Shown here piece after piece: positions 39,931-53,400 of a stretch of 64,000 nucleotides of DNA. Each line of letters opens with the position of its first letter. The stretch's first letter is position 1. Position numbers and translations under genes: made by a program. The notes beneath the pieces were generated by a model. It searched no databases, was not told the origin of the DNA, and was given only the letters and a program-made list of their open reading frames with translations. The stretch is from Volvox africanus. Lineage: Eukaryota; Chlorophyta; Chlorophyceae; Chlamydomonadales; Volvocaceae. The DNA lies in assembly GCA_030268105.1 (NCBI GenBank), contig BSDZ01000013.1, positions 1,717,001 to 1,781,000 on the forward strand, given 5' to 3'.

Positions 39931-42900
39931 ATATACGAGTAATATATACATATATATGCACCTGTCTATGTATGCACAGGTAAATATAGGGATGTATTAA
40001 GGGATGGTGCAGGATGGCGACACGAGTTAGCGGAAAGGGCTGCTCATTCCTCGGCTGAATGCCAAGACACAATCATCGCCTAATTCCCTGCACAACGGCC
40101 CAATCGACCGAGGCTGACCGACGGACCTTGTTCCGGTCTAGCTCGCCCGCCGCCTTCTTCCTCGCGCCCGCCACCAGTGCGTCCATACGCTCAATGAGCT
40201 CCATGTCCTCTAAGTGGCTGGGAACCAGCGACACTACATGATCCAGTGCTGCGGTCGCCTGAGTGGAGGGGCAATATGAAAGAAATAGGAGCGCGTGGGG
40301 AAGTAAGGGCAAGTGTATGTGTGCGTGGGGTGGGGTGTGGGGTGTGGGGGTTCCGTGTACATTTCCACGGTGTTTGCACACGGGGTCGGCACCACGAATA
40401 CTACTTCCGAGGGGACACAGATATGTGCATGTGCATGTGCATTTAGGATGAAGCTTGGAAGCAGGAAAAGCAAATTGATCAATTTCAAATAAGCAAAACT
40501 TCGAAGATTACATTTCGAAGATTTTTACATACGTCAGCTCGTGGAAGTTTCACACTCGTATTGGGTCTGGATCTGGATCTGGATCTGAATCTGAATCTGG
40601 ATCTGGGGGGAGCAGCCTAACGGCTCAATAGGTACAGGACGCGTCGCCGCGAATGATCCTGGGCCTGGGAGGTTTGCCGCACCAGGGAAACTGGACTGAA
40701 CCCACCTCCCCCGTGAGCGCCTCCCGGGCCGCCTCCAGTCGCTGCATCTGCTCCGTGCCCGCGCGCTCCATGTGTGAGTCGATAGCCGCCAGGCTGCGCT
40801 TGTAGGCAGCCGCGTTGTCATCCGCGTACTTACCGCCCAATTCGAACGTGCGCAGTTCATCAGTCTGTTGACTCGTCAGTCGGGTTTGATCGCCAGGGCA
40901 GAGGCGAGGCGAGGTGAGGTGGGGCGGGCGCCGGGGCCGGGGGGAAGAGCAAGTCATCAGGTTATAGCTCTCTTTGTATGAGCAAACATGTTGCCTACTT
41001 ACATCACGGCGATTTGAACTCAAACTGGCCGGTACTACCTTCTTCCTTTTTCCCAGGCGCCCTCGTTCCCAAGCACTGCCTCCCCCCAGTGCAGGGGACC
41101 CCGTCCCTGTTCCCGACCCCGTCCCTGCCGATCCTGCCTGCTTGACCCATCCTGCGTGGCCTATCCCCATCCCTGCTAACCTCGAACTTCCGGTTGGCGT
41201 CCGTAATCTTTGTGATCGCGGCCTTGGTTCGCTCCTCTAGGTCGGACAGCTTGGCGGTCATGTCCTGGAGGCCGTACATCAGCGACGAAAGCTTAGGAAA
41301 GTGTGTTTCGAGAGACGGGAGGACGCTTTCGTAGCATGTCTTAACAACTACCCATGGGTATGTACCGCCGGTATTCATGCGTTGCAAGCAGCTCGGAAAA
41401 CCCAAAAGGGAAAACATATGACAACTTTGGCAAGTACTTGCCTTGTCTTGCTTTGCCCTCGCCTTCCTACCAGGATGCTTTTATGCTTATGAAGGGAAGG
41501 AAAATCACGGGCCGTCTCGCCCCGTCAATCTATTTATTTGCCGTCCAAATTCCCGACTGCCTCCCCGGGCATACAAAGCCAACATCCCATGCTGCCAATA
41601 TACTGCCAGTATAATTCCATTCCCTTTTCCCAGTCGTCAAGGGCGTCTGTCTAGGCAGTGGGCACTCCTCGTAGCCCCGCGCGATAGCATATCGCTCTTG
41701 GCGTTCGCCTTCCGGGAGTCCCCTAGTGCGTCCCCACGCATTTGAAGTCGTTCCGCCACCCCTCCTTGATGCTTCTCCCGTTGTTGTTCCTCCCGCTGTC
41801 ATTTTGCATGTGTCCGAATGTATAAAAATAGGCGATCTTAAGAACATTTCCAGTTTTTCGTTGTTTAAAAATATTTGATGAAAATCCTGTTCATTAAAGC
41901 TATAAGGAGCCCCAAATCGAGAATCCCACCCACTCACCGACCCAAGCAACCCCTGGTTGCCGGAAGTTTACCCCTGCTCACTTTGTCCAGTCGCACTCTC
42001 AGCCCCTCTGCCTCCCGTTGTCGTATCCCGATGGCTTTGCTGCTGAGGCATTGCCCTAGGAAACTCTCCGTGGCGCGCAGGCGAGCGATCCCCTTGCGCA
42101 CCTCCGCTTCCAGAAGACGGAGGCCGTCGTCAAACGCAGCCTGCCGTGATGCAGGAGGGGGCCCGTTGTCGCGTGGGGCGTGCCGCATCCCGAAGGGGAT
42201 TTAGAGTGAATACAGCGGATTTACAGTGGATACAGCGATAGGCTTTGTGGTTATGACTGTGAATTATATTAAATTAATGTACAATGACATATTTAATAAT
42301 ACAAATAATTCATGTTATCCTTCATATTAATATTTTGCCAATAATAAGGATCTATATTACTAAAATAGTTATAGATACCCACCGCCTGTGCTTTCACGGC
42401 CTTGCTCTGAGACTTGAGGTGCAGCTCCACCCTCCGCCGCTGCGCCACAAGCTCCACACTACGGGCGGTGCGAACCTCCTCCTCGATGCGTCCAGCGCGC
42501 GGCCTGGGGAGGCGGGGAACACGGCAGGCCGGCAGAGAGGAAACGGGAGGGAAGGCAAAGTGCCCCAAGGCGACAGGTTTGAGCATGGCATGATGGGAGG
42601 ATGGGAGGATGGGCGTATGCTGCTTTCCTCTTCAATACTCTAAAGCCTATACGGCCCTCCCACCTCTTTCCCTTCCCAGCTGTTGTTGGTTTTGAAAATC
42701 TGCACCAAATCGAACTTGAACTATGTCGCCTGAACCAACATGGTCGCTCTAGTGGCATTACACACATACCTGTGGTGCCTCAGCCAGCTGTCCAGTTCTT
42801 GCGTGAGGGAGACCTCCCGCTCCGCCGCCCACGAGTCGGCCGCCTCAATGGTGCGCTGGTTGAATGTCATCATATCAGACAGCATGCCCGCCTAGGGAGA

Positions 42901-45900
42901 AGGGAAGAGAAGGGAAGCGAGGTAGGGAATGGGGGAAGGGAGGGAAGGGAAGGGAGGCACAGAGGCACAGAAAACTATTGTTTTGAAGCTTCAAAAACCA
43001 CAGCCTATGGAAGTGATGTGGCAAATGCGATCGCGGGTGGGGTGATAGCTGATAGCTGATAGCTGATAGCTGCCGTGGGAGGTATTGGACAGCTCAAGGC
43101 TGGAGTTGCCCCTCCCATGGCATGGATTTGTTCCCTACGGGTGATATGCGGTGATCTGCACCCACCTGCACCAACTCGATGGCCCGACGCAACGTGTCCT
43201 TTGGCAGCGATAGCGTGCGACACAACGCTGTCCCGCTGCTGCTAGTGGGGCTTGCCACTAGCGTTATCGGCGCCTCCGTTGCCTCCGTCGTGGGCGCCGC
43301 AGCGGGGTCGGAAGCAGCGGCGGTCGGGTCGGGCACCGGCGCGGCAGCGCCGTCGGCAATCTCGCGTGTTTTGTCTTCCTCCGACTGCTGCGACTGCTTG
43401 TCGGGGGCCAATAGCAGCTCCAGCATGTCTTGTATGAGGGCGAAGGAGCGTCCGTCCGGCAGCTTGATATGGCCAAGGATCTGTTCGAGTTCCAGGATCC
43501 GGATGGTTCCAAAACAGCAACAGCAACAGCAGCAGCAACAGCAGCAAGATGTAAGGGGACTATCAGCTGCTTGGAGGTGAGGACGCAAGTATGCATAGCG
43601 GTCTAATATATGAGTGAGGATAATGATCGGGACCTTAGGCAACTCGCTTGTTAACGAACAGATTGAGAGACTCGTTCACTTCTTCGCCGCTACAAATCCA
43701 CGGGAAGAAGTTAAGTTCTAAGTTGTAGTTGTAGTTTTTGCAAGCTTCTTGTTGATAATGAGAACATAACCCGGTGTGTCTAATGATGTGAGGAGCCCCC
43801 AGCGCGCACCGCCCTTGTCGCGTCACACCCCCAAGCCGATACTCTCCGAACCACTTCTTTTGCGTTATATCCTTCTCCATTTGCTCTTTGCAATTTGTTG
43901 GATAAACCCCCGTCTTACCGCAATCATCATCCGATCCACGCCCTCCCGTCTATTTCGGGTATGCGTCTTACCAATCCCCATTCCCAACCTCACCTTGGCC
44001 TGTACCGACACTATCGAACTCTCCGCTGTCGGCCCCGCCGCCCCCGCCGTAGCGCCAGAAGTGGTGGGGTTATTAGAAGGTGGCAGGGAGTTGTTCGCGC
44101 CCGAGCCAGTGCCGGCAGCGGATCCGCCTAACCGGATCTGCGGTTGGACCCCCAACTCCCCGCATAGGTTGACGTGATACGCGTCGTTAGCGGCACGAAC
44201 GGCGGACGGGTAGGTGCGCGCTCGAGATGTCATGTCGCGGTGGAAATCCCTGGCGGGTAGGAGCGCAGGCGCAGGTGGGTGGAAAGGAAGAAAGGGAGAG
44301 GGTCACAGGAAACTCAGTAGGAGATGGACAGAGAGGAAGTTCTTCGGGGACTTCGGGTAACAAGGTAAAGGAACGCGTGTGTGAGGGGGGAGATGGCAGC
44401 CAGGGCGGGAGCCCCACAAGATGACGTTCCCCAACCCAACACCACACAGCCAGTGTGCGCATACCTGTAGCCGGCCTCAATGTCATCCAACCGTTTGAGC
44501 GCCTCAGCTACACAGGCGTCTAGCTGGTTTTCACCTGACCCACGGGTCACCGCGGCGACTGCTGCATCCAGAGCCGCCTCCCGCTCCGCGTCGGCGGCGT
44601 TGAATGCCTCCCTAGACTGCTTCAACGCCCCGCGCACCTCTTTGGATGGGGCGCAGGAGGGGCGGAGAAGTGAAGCGAAGTCAAGAGGGGAGGGAGTGGA
44701 TCGGGCATGTAGGGCAGGAAGTAGACGGGAATAAGAGAACGCCATTGGAAAACGAGAATAAAGAAAACAGACAAGTTACGGCCGATGAGATAGAGGCAGA
44801 GACAACAAAGAGAGAATGAGATGGAGAATAATCGAGAGGAGCTGCATTGAGGACTCCTCCGAATGCACCCCCTCCTTCACAGACTGGAACGAGTTGGTCA
44901 TGATCTCTCATTCAGCTCCAAAACCAACAAAATATGCCACTACAGAAGCCACCACCAAGCGAGCTAGCAAGACTGGACAAGCATAACCCCCAGCACAACC
45001 TTGAGAGCCGACATGTGTCCAGAGAGGCAACAGAGGAGGACGAGTCCTTACGGCCTCAGCCACCTGCCTGGACAACCAGGCAACCAGATCACGAGCCCAC
45101 TGTCTAAGCCCCTCCCTTCCTAAGCTTCCATTCCTCCCGGTTACAGCTTACCAGACTCATCGGCGGCTGTGACAGATCTATGCCCGTCATGCATCGTACA
45201 CAGCTTGGTCAGCCAGCCCAACAACGCAGCGCTGACGGCGGCCCACTCAGCGGCCTGCTGCTCTAGGAAAGCCTCCGTCTGCAGGCGGTTGGGAAGTCGG
45301 TCGCGAGCCGTTGGATTTTGGTGACATTCCGTTCTCCCTTTTCCGCTGGCCGTATTGGGCCCCCAGCGATCGTGGCCCCTGCTTTTGCCTCCCAGACACC
45401 CGAACTCCTTCACGCCCCACCTGCGCCAAAAGTTGCAGGGCCGCCGCCCTTCGCTCCTCCGCCGCTGCACCTGCCTGCTCCCGCACTAGCTCGTCCAGCT
45501 GCTCTGGGGGGTAGCCCTGGTAGCCCTCTACTTCGGCCCGCAGCGCCACAACCAGCTCACCCACACGTGCCGAAAGCGCGTCTTCGGCGACCCGCATCGC
45601 CCCCAGTTGCTGCTGCCGCTCCTGTTGAGCAGAAGCATCCGTTGTTAGTAGTAAAAAGAAAAGAATGAGGATAGGGACCAGGATGAGGACGGGGGCAATG
45701 GTTGCAGTGGCTGGAGCTCAGGTTGTGAGGGTTCGTAAAGGGATATCAAACGATATCAATATTTTTCAGAGAGAGTGAGAGAGGAAGGGAAGGAGAAGGA
45801 AAGGGGACGGTTGACACTGTCCTGCTGACTTTACACTCATAGTCCATTTTCCAAAGCCTTCAATAACCAATAGGAAGTCACACACCTCTCACCTCTGCCA

Positions 45901-47684
45901 CGATATCCAGCAGGATCACGTTTCATTTTGGCAGCTATTTAAATGCGCAACCCCCGTGTAATGGTGTGGTTTCCTGTGGCTGGGCTCGTTGGTTTCATTA
46001 CCCCGTCCTTCACCTCCAACCCCCCCTCCAAATCTGAGGCCCGATAATTAACGAACTAACTAAACCTTTGTGTATATATAGGTCTATACACTATGTATTT
46101 TTTTACATTATATATATACACATATACATACATTATATATATATATATGTATATATATGTATATATATACACACATGTAGTGCACGCACAAGCACAAGCA
46201 CACGCACACGCAAAACACAAAACACACAATCTCGCGCACCTTTGCCCAGGCGTCCGCCAGGGAAGAGGCCTCCGAGTTCCAGCTGGCCACCTTCTTGGCT
46301 GACAGGTGCGGCGGCGTGACGGCACCGGCCCGGCCCCAGTGGGCGGACAGCACAGCCAGCGCCTGCGTCTGTCGCTCACGCAGTGCTGCAAAGGCGGCCA
46401 GGCGCTCCGCCGGCTCCGAGAACTCGGGGCTCCTAGGAACAGAATTTACACGGTTCAGTTGAGAGTTGGTTGCTTGGTTGGTTGGTTGGCTTTGTAGTTG
46501 TGGAGAGAAAAATACATAGAGTCAACACCCCTGCCAGCTCATTTGCAATGCCGTACAACGACTGAGCACGGCCCCTTAGCCGTCACCATAATTCCATTTC
46601 CCCTCCCTACATGGCTCCCAAGTCCCTCCCCTTTCATCTCTGCCCGAGTGCTAAACTTGTCTGCTACAGCCAGTGTCCTTCCTAAACCAGTCAGGTTTTC
46701 TACAACGTCGCTGGACATGCGTGCAGCCCAGCGTGGTCGCACCTTATCCGCTCCACGAACGTTCGGATGGCGTGTTGGGTGCGCAGTACCCGCCACCTCC
46801 GCAGCCCGTCCTGCCATGCGGCCCGGCGGCTCCGTTCCACCTCGACCTCCGAAACCTGAAGCCGCGAGACCAGGTCCGCACAGGCCCGTCTGCAGGGACC
46901 CAAAGGCGGACGGGGCAGGACAGCTCGCAGCTCGCACCTGATCAATCTGGACGGTCCCCAAGTAGATGAAACATGCACGCCCTTGGATGCCTTTCCAGTC
47001 CTTTAAAAACATTCCTATTTACCGCTTTTTTCCCATTTTGGGAGATGTGGTGGCGCGCAGGTGCAACGATATGTAACAAGGGACCTGATGATAGGGGTTG
47101 TCATATACCCAAGGATGGATGGATGGAGGGAGGGAGGGAAGTGGGAAGCTCCGACCGCAGAAGGGAGAATCGAAACCGGAAACCGGGACCCCTAGGTCTC
47201 CTATGCCTCCAGAAAATGGATAGTCCCGACCGCTCTGTAAGAGCCCCATCACGTCATCATGTGCCCCCATCCACCGCACCTGTTCTCCAAAATCGCAACG
47301 TTGAGGGCCATGGCCTCCTTCTCCACGAGCCGTTCCACCTCACCCTCACTCACCACTGCCGCGTCGTTCAGCGCAGCACACAGGGACACCAGCGCGGTCT
47401 CCACCGCCTGCCGAACCCCCATTGACGGAAACAAGAATGACACATACAAACACACACACACATGCACGATGAGGCATAATGGTGTTTGGTACTCCCTATT
47501 GGATTCTTTTCCTAATGTCAAGATAGCCACCTGCAGATGAGATGCGGATCGAGATGACATGCGAACGTGGAGGACGTGGAGGAGGAAAGCTCGCTTGCAC
47601 GATACCGTTTCCTGCGTGGATATACCCGAGGTAATGGTATAGCGCATATACATACACACACACGCACACACACACGCACACACA

Positions 47685-47749
<65 letters not shown>

Positions 47750-49808
47750 GCATACATACACACACACGCGCGCGCACACACAAGCGTGTGCCGCATGAAG
47801 CCTTCGGGCCGTTTAACTTGCGTACCCACCTCCCGCCGCCGCTCCTCCGCCGCCTCCAGGGCCGCTGAACACTCCTCGATCCAGCGCATCCGCTGGGGAA
47901 TGCGTTGCGCCACGCAGTCCCATACCTTTTCAGGAATTCAGGGGAGTCGGGGCAAAACACATTTTCAAGACGGGGCAGTGGGAGGCACAAATGTGCTGAC
48001 GGGTCTTGCTCAGTGGCGAGGCCAGCCCCGCACCTCCGTCACCTCCCACACACCTTCACGTCCACTAGCAGGTGCTAGACGCAGCTTCTGCAACCTCCAT
48101 GCAGGGGAATTGCATAGACCCACTTTTCAGAATTCCTTAATTTTCCCACGGCGATTCCTCATCCCAACGTCTACCCAATTGTCACATCCCCTCTGTTCCC
48201 CACTTTCTTCGTCTTCGAGGATCGCACGCACCTGGTAAAGCTCCTGCTCTGTGAGCCGCATCACCCGGTCGTCATCCAGAGCTGCCATGTCCTCTGCAAT
48301 GCCCGCGTCGTCCTCCGCCAGGCGCTGCTGGAAAGAGGACGCAGCGGCCGCTACCGCCCGCTCCAGATCCAAGCGCGCCTCATCCCGGGTGGCGACAAAC
48401 GCCTCCCACGCCTGTACCGTCGCGGCCCCGGTAAGTGCTGCTGGTGAGTGATGGTGGCATTCCTCTGACTTCTTACAACTTGGGGGGTTTCCGTCGCGTA
48501 GTTTTCGTCACGCTGGACCCCAACAAACACACGTTGACGTTAAATGCAAATGAAGGACACATAAATGCAAATGGAGGACACATAACTTGCAAGGTGAAGG
48601 TGCTGGTGCAAGTATTCGGGTAGCAGGTCCCAGTCCGCACTCCGCATTCCGCAGCTGTCTTGCTAGACCCAACCGTGCCGCCTCCGGGCCTCTCCGTGCT
48701 TTCTCACCATCCAGTTTGCGGAAGAACACGGACCCGCCTCGGGCTGCCTCACGGATCGAGCCGTTCCTCATCCCGGCAGAACCTGCTTCACCCAAGGCCC
48801 TGCCTTGTTCCCGCGCCTAACCTGCGGCCCGACGCCCCTACTCCACCCTGCCTACTTCGGCTGCATCCCCCGGGCCTCGAATCCCCTTTCAATCACACCA
48901 GGTTATGGATCCCTTTTCCTTACACGCCGATCTGTGGCTCCATGCAGCCTGGGCCGTACCTCATTGTGCCGCTCCATCTGCCCCTCCATCATCGCCTTGA
49001 TGTGTTCCAGGGATACTTTCCCATTACGCAGGCTCCCAGGCAGGTACTGCGACATCGCGACCGTGCTGCCACCGCCGTTGGGCAGCAGCGCTGCAACCTC
49101 CGCGCCCGGCTTGCCAAAGATCGTCGCGTCGGATTTGGGCGGGTGGCGAGGCTCCAGGGCGGGGAGGAACTCCCGGGCGACCTTCATCTTGGCTGCCAAG
49201 GTGCTGTTATATCGATCCTTCCGAACCTGCGGCGGAAGACGAGCAGTGGAAGACGAACAGACGAGACCGGGTATTGCTGGCACCTGAGGGAAGACGAGTG
49301 TAACTGAATGCAAAAACAGCAACATCGAACCCTAAGGATAAACACAATAAGGATCACGATTAACGCATCCATCGCCTCGTAAATTGCTGGATAGGCTGTT
49401 GGGTGAAGGACGGGCGCGCTTGGACGCCAACGTGTCCACACAGGAGGCTGCAGGGAGGACTATTTCGGGTTCCGGGTCCAGACGATACTATACTACTATC
49501 GAGCTGTGTGCCAGTACAATTTCTGTAGGACGTTCCGGTGACGCTGTATGTCGTTGGGAGAACTACGACGAGGCCGCGATGTATGCTGTCGCGTTGTAGT
49601 TATGACCATTGTGTACGGCAAACAGCCCGCCAAGGTTGTGAAGGGACTAGGAGACACTTTCACTGGAAAATGCATCTGGGTTACTCACTGTCTCCGCCGC
49701 CTGAAGCGCTGTCAGAAGAGCCTGGCCTGGGGTCTTTGTGTCGTTGAATACATCGGCCGCGGCCTCCCGAAGGGCCGGCCGAGCGACGGTTTTCTTCTCC
49801 CAGTCCAT
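35675..49808 (-). CDS. CCDC180: large coiled-coil protein, CCDC180-like
   Basis: Twenty-eight exons: 49808-49689, 49226-48960, 48662-48587, 48440-48232, 47925-47830, 47407-47280, 46937-46743, 46432-46240, 45621-45421, 45278-45152, 44639-44465, 44249-43994, 43480-43166, 42891-42770, 42503-42383, 42140-41982, 41795-41738, 41347-41181, 40864-40706, 40258-40127, 39761-39096, 38699-38556, 38443-38250, 37603-37146, 36870-36664, 36497-36417, 36218-36163 and 35800-35675. All phases close, giving 1735 residues; human CCDC180 is about 1700. Nearly every exon is Ala/Glu/Arg/Leu helix (for example LEHIKAMMEGQMERHNE and ERLVEKEAMALNVAILE), with a 222-codon Ser/Pro/Ala-rich exon and Pro-Lys-rich linkers. 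The identity rests on length, layout and a faint match of the C-terminus (AYRAAVQRVEDALH, then WAKDEELWGRTWAQLVGRLE) to the human end. CCDC180 is a cilium-associated family. Exons 17-18 and 26-27 are the least certain. Confidence 0.62.
38035..38062 (+). repeat. (CA)n microsatellite
   Basis: Fourteen perfect CA units, followed by degenerate CA/CAAA to about 38102, in a CCDC180 intron. Confidence 0.9.
39895..39927. repeat. (TA)n microsatellite
   Basis: About 16 TA units, then a second short TA patch to 39957, in the intron upstream of the 222-codon CCDC180 exon. Confidence 0.9.
43515..43547 (+). repeat. (CAG/CAA)n triplet tract
   Basis: Mixed CAGCAA and CAG units. It would read Gln on the plus strand and CTG/TTG on the transcribed strand. 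It sits just upstream of the acceptor of the 315-bp CCDC180 exon. Confidence 0.85.
46109..46176. repeat. (TA)n-rich tract with TATATG interruptions
   Basis: TA-rich dinucleotide tract with ATACAC and TATATG interruptions, followed by CA/GCACA repeats to about 46230, in a CCDC180 intron. Confidence 0.85.
47645..47783. repeat. compound (CA)n(TA)n(CG)n microsatellite
   Basis: About 140 bp of CA with CG interruptions, then TA, then CA/CG, in the CCDC180 intron between 47408 and 47829. Confidence 0.92.
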
Positions 49809-50432
49809 GACCGCCAGTAATGGTTATCTTATTATGCGACTGCTTGTATCCACCAAGCTGCTTGGTGTCCCTGTCCGTCTGTCCCAGCACCCAGTCGTTG
49901 ATTGCTTTTGAATGAAAATTTATCCGCAGAAGGCTCCTTCTACCATAAAGTTTTTGACTTCCGGGGCGGGGGATACAGCCCCAGCCCCAAACATTACGCG
50001 CATGCGGCGAACGATTTAACGACTTGATCTCATTTTTTATACGCTAGAATATTATTAGTTGGTAACATTTTATCAAAGTAAGTTTAAGCGATAATTACTT
50101 ATCTGGGCAATGAAAATAATATTTTACTCCTCTTGACAACTGAACTCTCGCGGCATAACTTGAAACATACATGCAAATCTCGATCTACTTATGCGTGAAA
50201 ATTAACGCTGCACAGTTAAGCCTCTAAGTTGCATGTTAATTTGGTTCCGGAGCCATAGTTGAAGCTGCGCATGTAAGCTTGGCATAAGGTAGTATACTGT
50301 TTTATTCATGCCGTTTATCACTGCTGGCATTGTAAATGCATTTAACTGGCTCTAGCCAGGTAGAAGCAGGCTAGAAGGATGTAGCTGTAGCTTCCAGACT
50401 CGTCCAAGATCGTCAATAGCCTGTTTAACATA
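49809..50432. promoter_or_regulatory. divergent intergenic region CCDC180/GT90
   Basis: About 620 bp separate the CCDC180 start (minus) from the GT90 start (plus), so promoters for both should lie here. The segment from about 50040 to 50300 is AT-rich. No specific element is defined. Confidence 0.45.
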
Positions 50433-53400
50433 ATGCGTATGTTTACACTCAGTTCATTCTTTTTTACCTGTATCTTAACGTGGCTGTGCAGCCGTCAACT
50501 GTCTCAATCGACGGGTTCATCGCTATCTTCAGAGCACGTTTGGGTGGCGTCTACTGAAATACGATTTGCCTCAAGACGTATTTTATCAAATAGCCAGAAC
50601 CTACCACAGACAAATGAGCAACGGGAAGCGGCACACTACTGCAGGACAGGCAATTTCTCGACACTGTATGATACGATACATCGCGACTTACGGTTCTGGC
50701 GGGATACAGGCATCACAGCAAAACTGATGGACTGGATGCTGGACACCGTTTATCAAATGCCCGTACGGTACAAAGGCGCTGGTATTTTGTTTAAGGGCGG
50801 AAAGCCGTACCTCATCACTGACCCGGCTGTGCTCAACACAACGGGGCATCACCAGGTACTTTTAAATTGTATTCTAACTTGTGAACGTGTCTCCCAGGAA
50901 GGCAATCCTGACTGGGTTTCCTTTAGGGACGCCGTAGGGTTGCGTCGGTCCCATGGGTCACCCATTCCCAGGTGCCATCTCAGATTCCACGAGCTCCAAA
51001 TCTCACTCATGCATGCTCAGCCAATCCGTATAGACCCCACAGCAGCAGTACTTGTCTTTTCTTCCACCACCTCTCTCTCACTCGACACGCCAGCTGCCCA
51101 ACCACATCGCCACGCTGGCACCCCACCGCCCCTCCTCGTTGTCCCGAAACCACCGGCCAACCTATGAAACCCTGAACCCTAGATACATTCCCCATTTTCC
51201 GTACCATTACACTACCACGACCCCAATCTCACGCAACTACCCTCTCCCCGGCCCCATTCCCTTCCCCACCACGCCTCCGTCCCGGCGCATCAGCGCCTCG
51301 TTGCCGCCCACTTCGCACTTTTCCTCGCGCTCTCCTCCACCTTCGGTACATCCCTCCCCGATGTGGAATTCCTCTTCAGCACTGCCGACGAGCCCGCGGC
51401 CCTGCTCCACTACTTCGCTAACGGCACGGATCCGGATCGCTTACCCCCCGTGCTCAGCTTCTGCAAGTCCCCGATCTCCCACGCGGACGTGCTGGTACCG
51501 GACATTCACTTCTTCATGCGCAACTTCACAACCAAACTTTTGGTGCAAGCGGATGACTTCACCTCCAAGTGGCCATGGGATCAAAAGACACCCAAGCTGT
51601 TTGGAAGGCAGGTTTGAGAGTTGGGTTTTGAGGGGTGAGGGAAGGGGGTCGATATATCTGCATACGGAATTGATCCTTTATTTCTCTCCGTACCCCCTCC
51701 CCTCCCCTCCTCTCTGCTCTCCTCCTTCCTCCTGCAGGTTCTCGCCCTACGCCCGCGCCGCCAACCAGTACGCCCCGGAGCTATTCCGCCGGGGCCGGGG
51801 CGGCAAGGACATCTGCCAGTGAGGCGGGTGCTGGGTGCACCCCTGCGGTCGCTCAATAGAACTGCAAACATAGCTGAGGTCCTCTAGGCATGGACTGGGT
51901 GTCAGGGGATGCATTGGGTCGAGCTGGGTTGGGTTGGGATGGGTTGTAGAGCTGGATTGGGCTTAGAAAGGACTGACCTACATGAGTCAGCGATCCCAGC
52001 TCCTTCACCTTCTATCTTTCGTTCAACAGCTAACAACCAACAGCCAGTATCACCGCCGGTGAATCCTCGGCAGCACTGCGTTAATACATCTGATGCTCCC
52101 TTTCCCATTGGTGTTTCACCCTGACGTGGAGAGTTTACACATATACATTGACACAGGCAGACTGATTGACTGACAGATACACAGAAGGACAGACTTTCCG
52201 ACTGCAACCGCCGGTTTCTATTCGTGCCCCTCCAAGTCCCGGTCGAGTCCCAGTCCCTCATCCCCGTGCCCATCCATCCCCGTGCCCCATCAAACACACC
52301 CTCCAACGCGTCCACCGCTCTATCCACAGAAAGGGCCACAACGACATTTTCTTCTGCGATGTCCGTAAGCACTACATCTGGGACTGGGCCCGAAAGGCCA
52401 ACAAGTCCGGGCTGCCACTGGATGTTGCGCAGCAGGTAGGCAGCGCGCAGATGAGAGGTGGGAGGAGGGGAAGGGGTCTGGAGGGGAGGGGAGGGGAGGG
52501 GAGGGGGATTAGGAGGGGAACGGTGAGATCCAGGGGACGGATCCTCGAGAAGCGGAATATGTACACACAGAGGGAGGCGCGAGTGAGTGGACGACGGTTA
52601 AGGAGCAGAAGGGGACGGGGACGGGGACGGAGACGGGGGGCGAGGGGCGGGGGGCGGGGGGCGAGGCAGAGCGAGCCAAACAAGACACGATGTACAAACC
52701 GGACTGGGTTGCGTTGTGAAAATGACAAGCTGGGGTTAAAACGGCACCCAACTATTCCCACTCTTGCCGTTCTGCTCCCCCTGACCATCCCCAGGGCCTT
52801 CCCTTCCCCCATATTCTTCTTTCTTCCAACTTAGCAGAAAGCTCTGAGCTCGTCTTGGTGATCCCATGCAGCGGCCGTGTTCGTGTCGTGTGCCCCCTCC
52901 TGCCTGCTCCGCAGCCCAAACGGGACATGATGCACCATGCGTCCTTCAAGTGGCTGCTTCATTTGGACGGTCAGACGTGCTCCTCACGCCTGGAGCAGCT
53001 CATGGTGTTAGGCAGCCTGGTGGTCAAAGAAGAGAGTGGTGAGGGCAGGGGCAGGGGCAGGGGCAGGGGCAGGGGCAGGGGCAGGGGCAGGGGCAGGGCC
53101 AGGGGCAGGGGCAGGGCCAGGGGCAGGGGCAGGGACCGAGTGCAGGTGTGGATGCGATGGGCCAAGGGGGGGGAGCCGGGGGATTGGAGAGCCGGGGGCC
53201 GCCTAGATTTGGAGGTATGATGAGAACATTTTGGCTTTAAACTAAATAAAGTTATCGCCTAAGCTTTCGTGCTCTCGCGTTGCCTGCCGTTCCTATGCCG
53301 TTTTTTTCCCCTTTCCTCTCACCCTCCCATCTGCTTTCCTCTCGCCTTCTCATGCTTGTTTATAGGTTACGAGGCCTTCTTCCACCACATCATCCAGCCG

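Noticed and set aside
48663..48795. Frame with GSIREAARGGSVFFRKLDGE upstream of CCDC180-like exon 3
   Set aside because: No acceptor/donor pair keeps phase with exons 2 and 4. The 48662-48587 exon does.
52166..53220. Arg/Gly-rich plus-strand frames of 222 and 121 codons
   Set aside because: They read through GT90 introns made of G-rich simple repeats. The true exons 52330-52435 and 52915-53038 use other boundaries.
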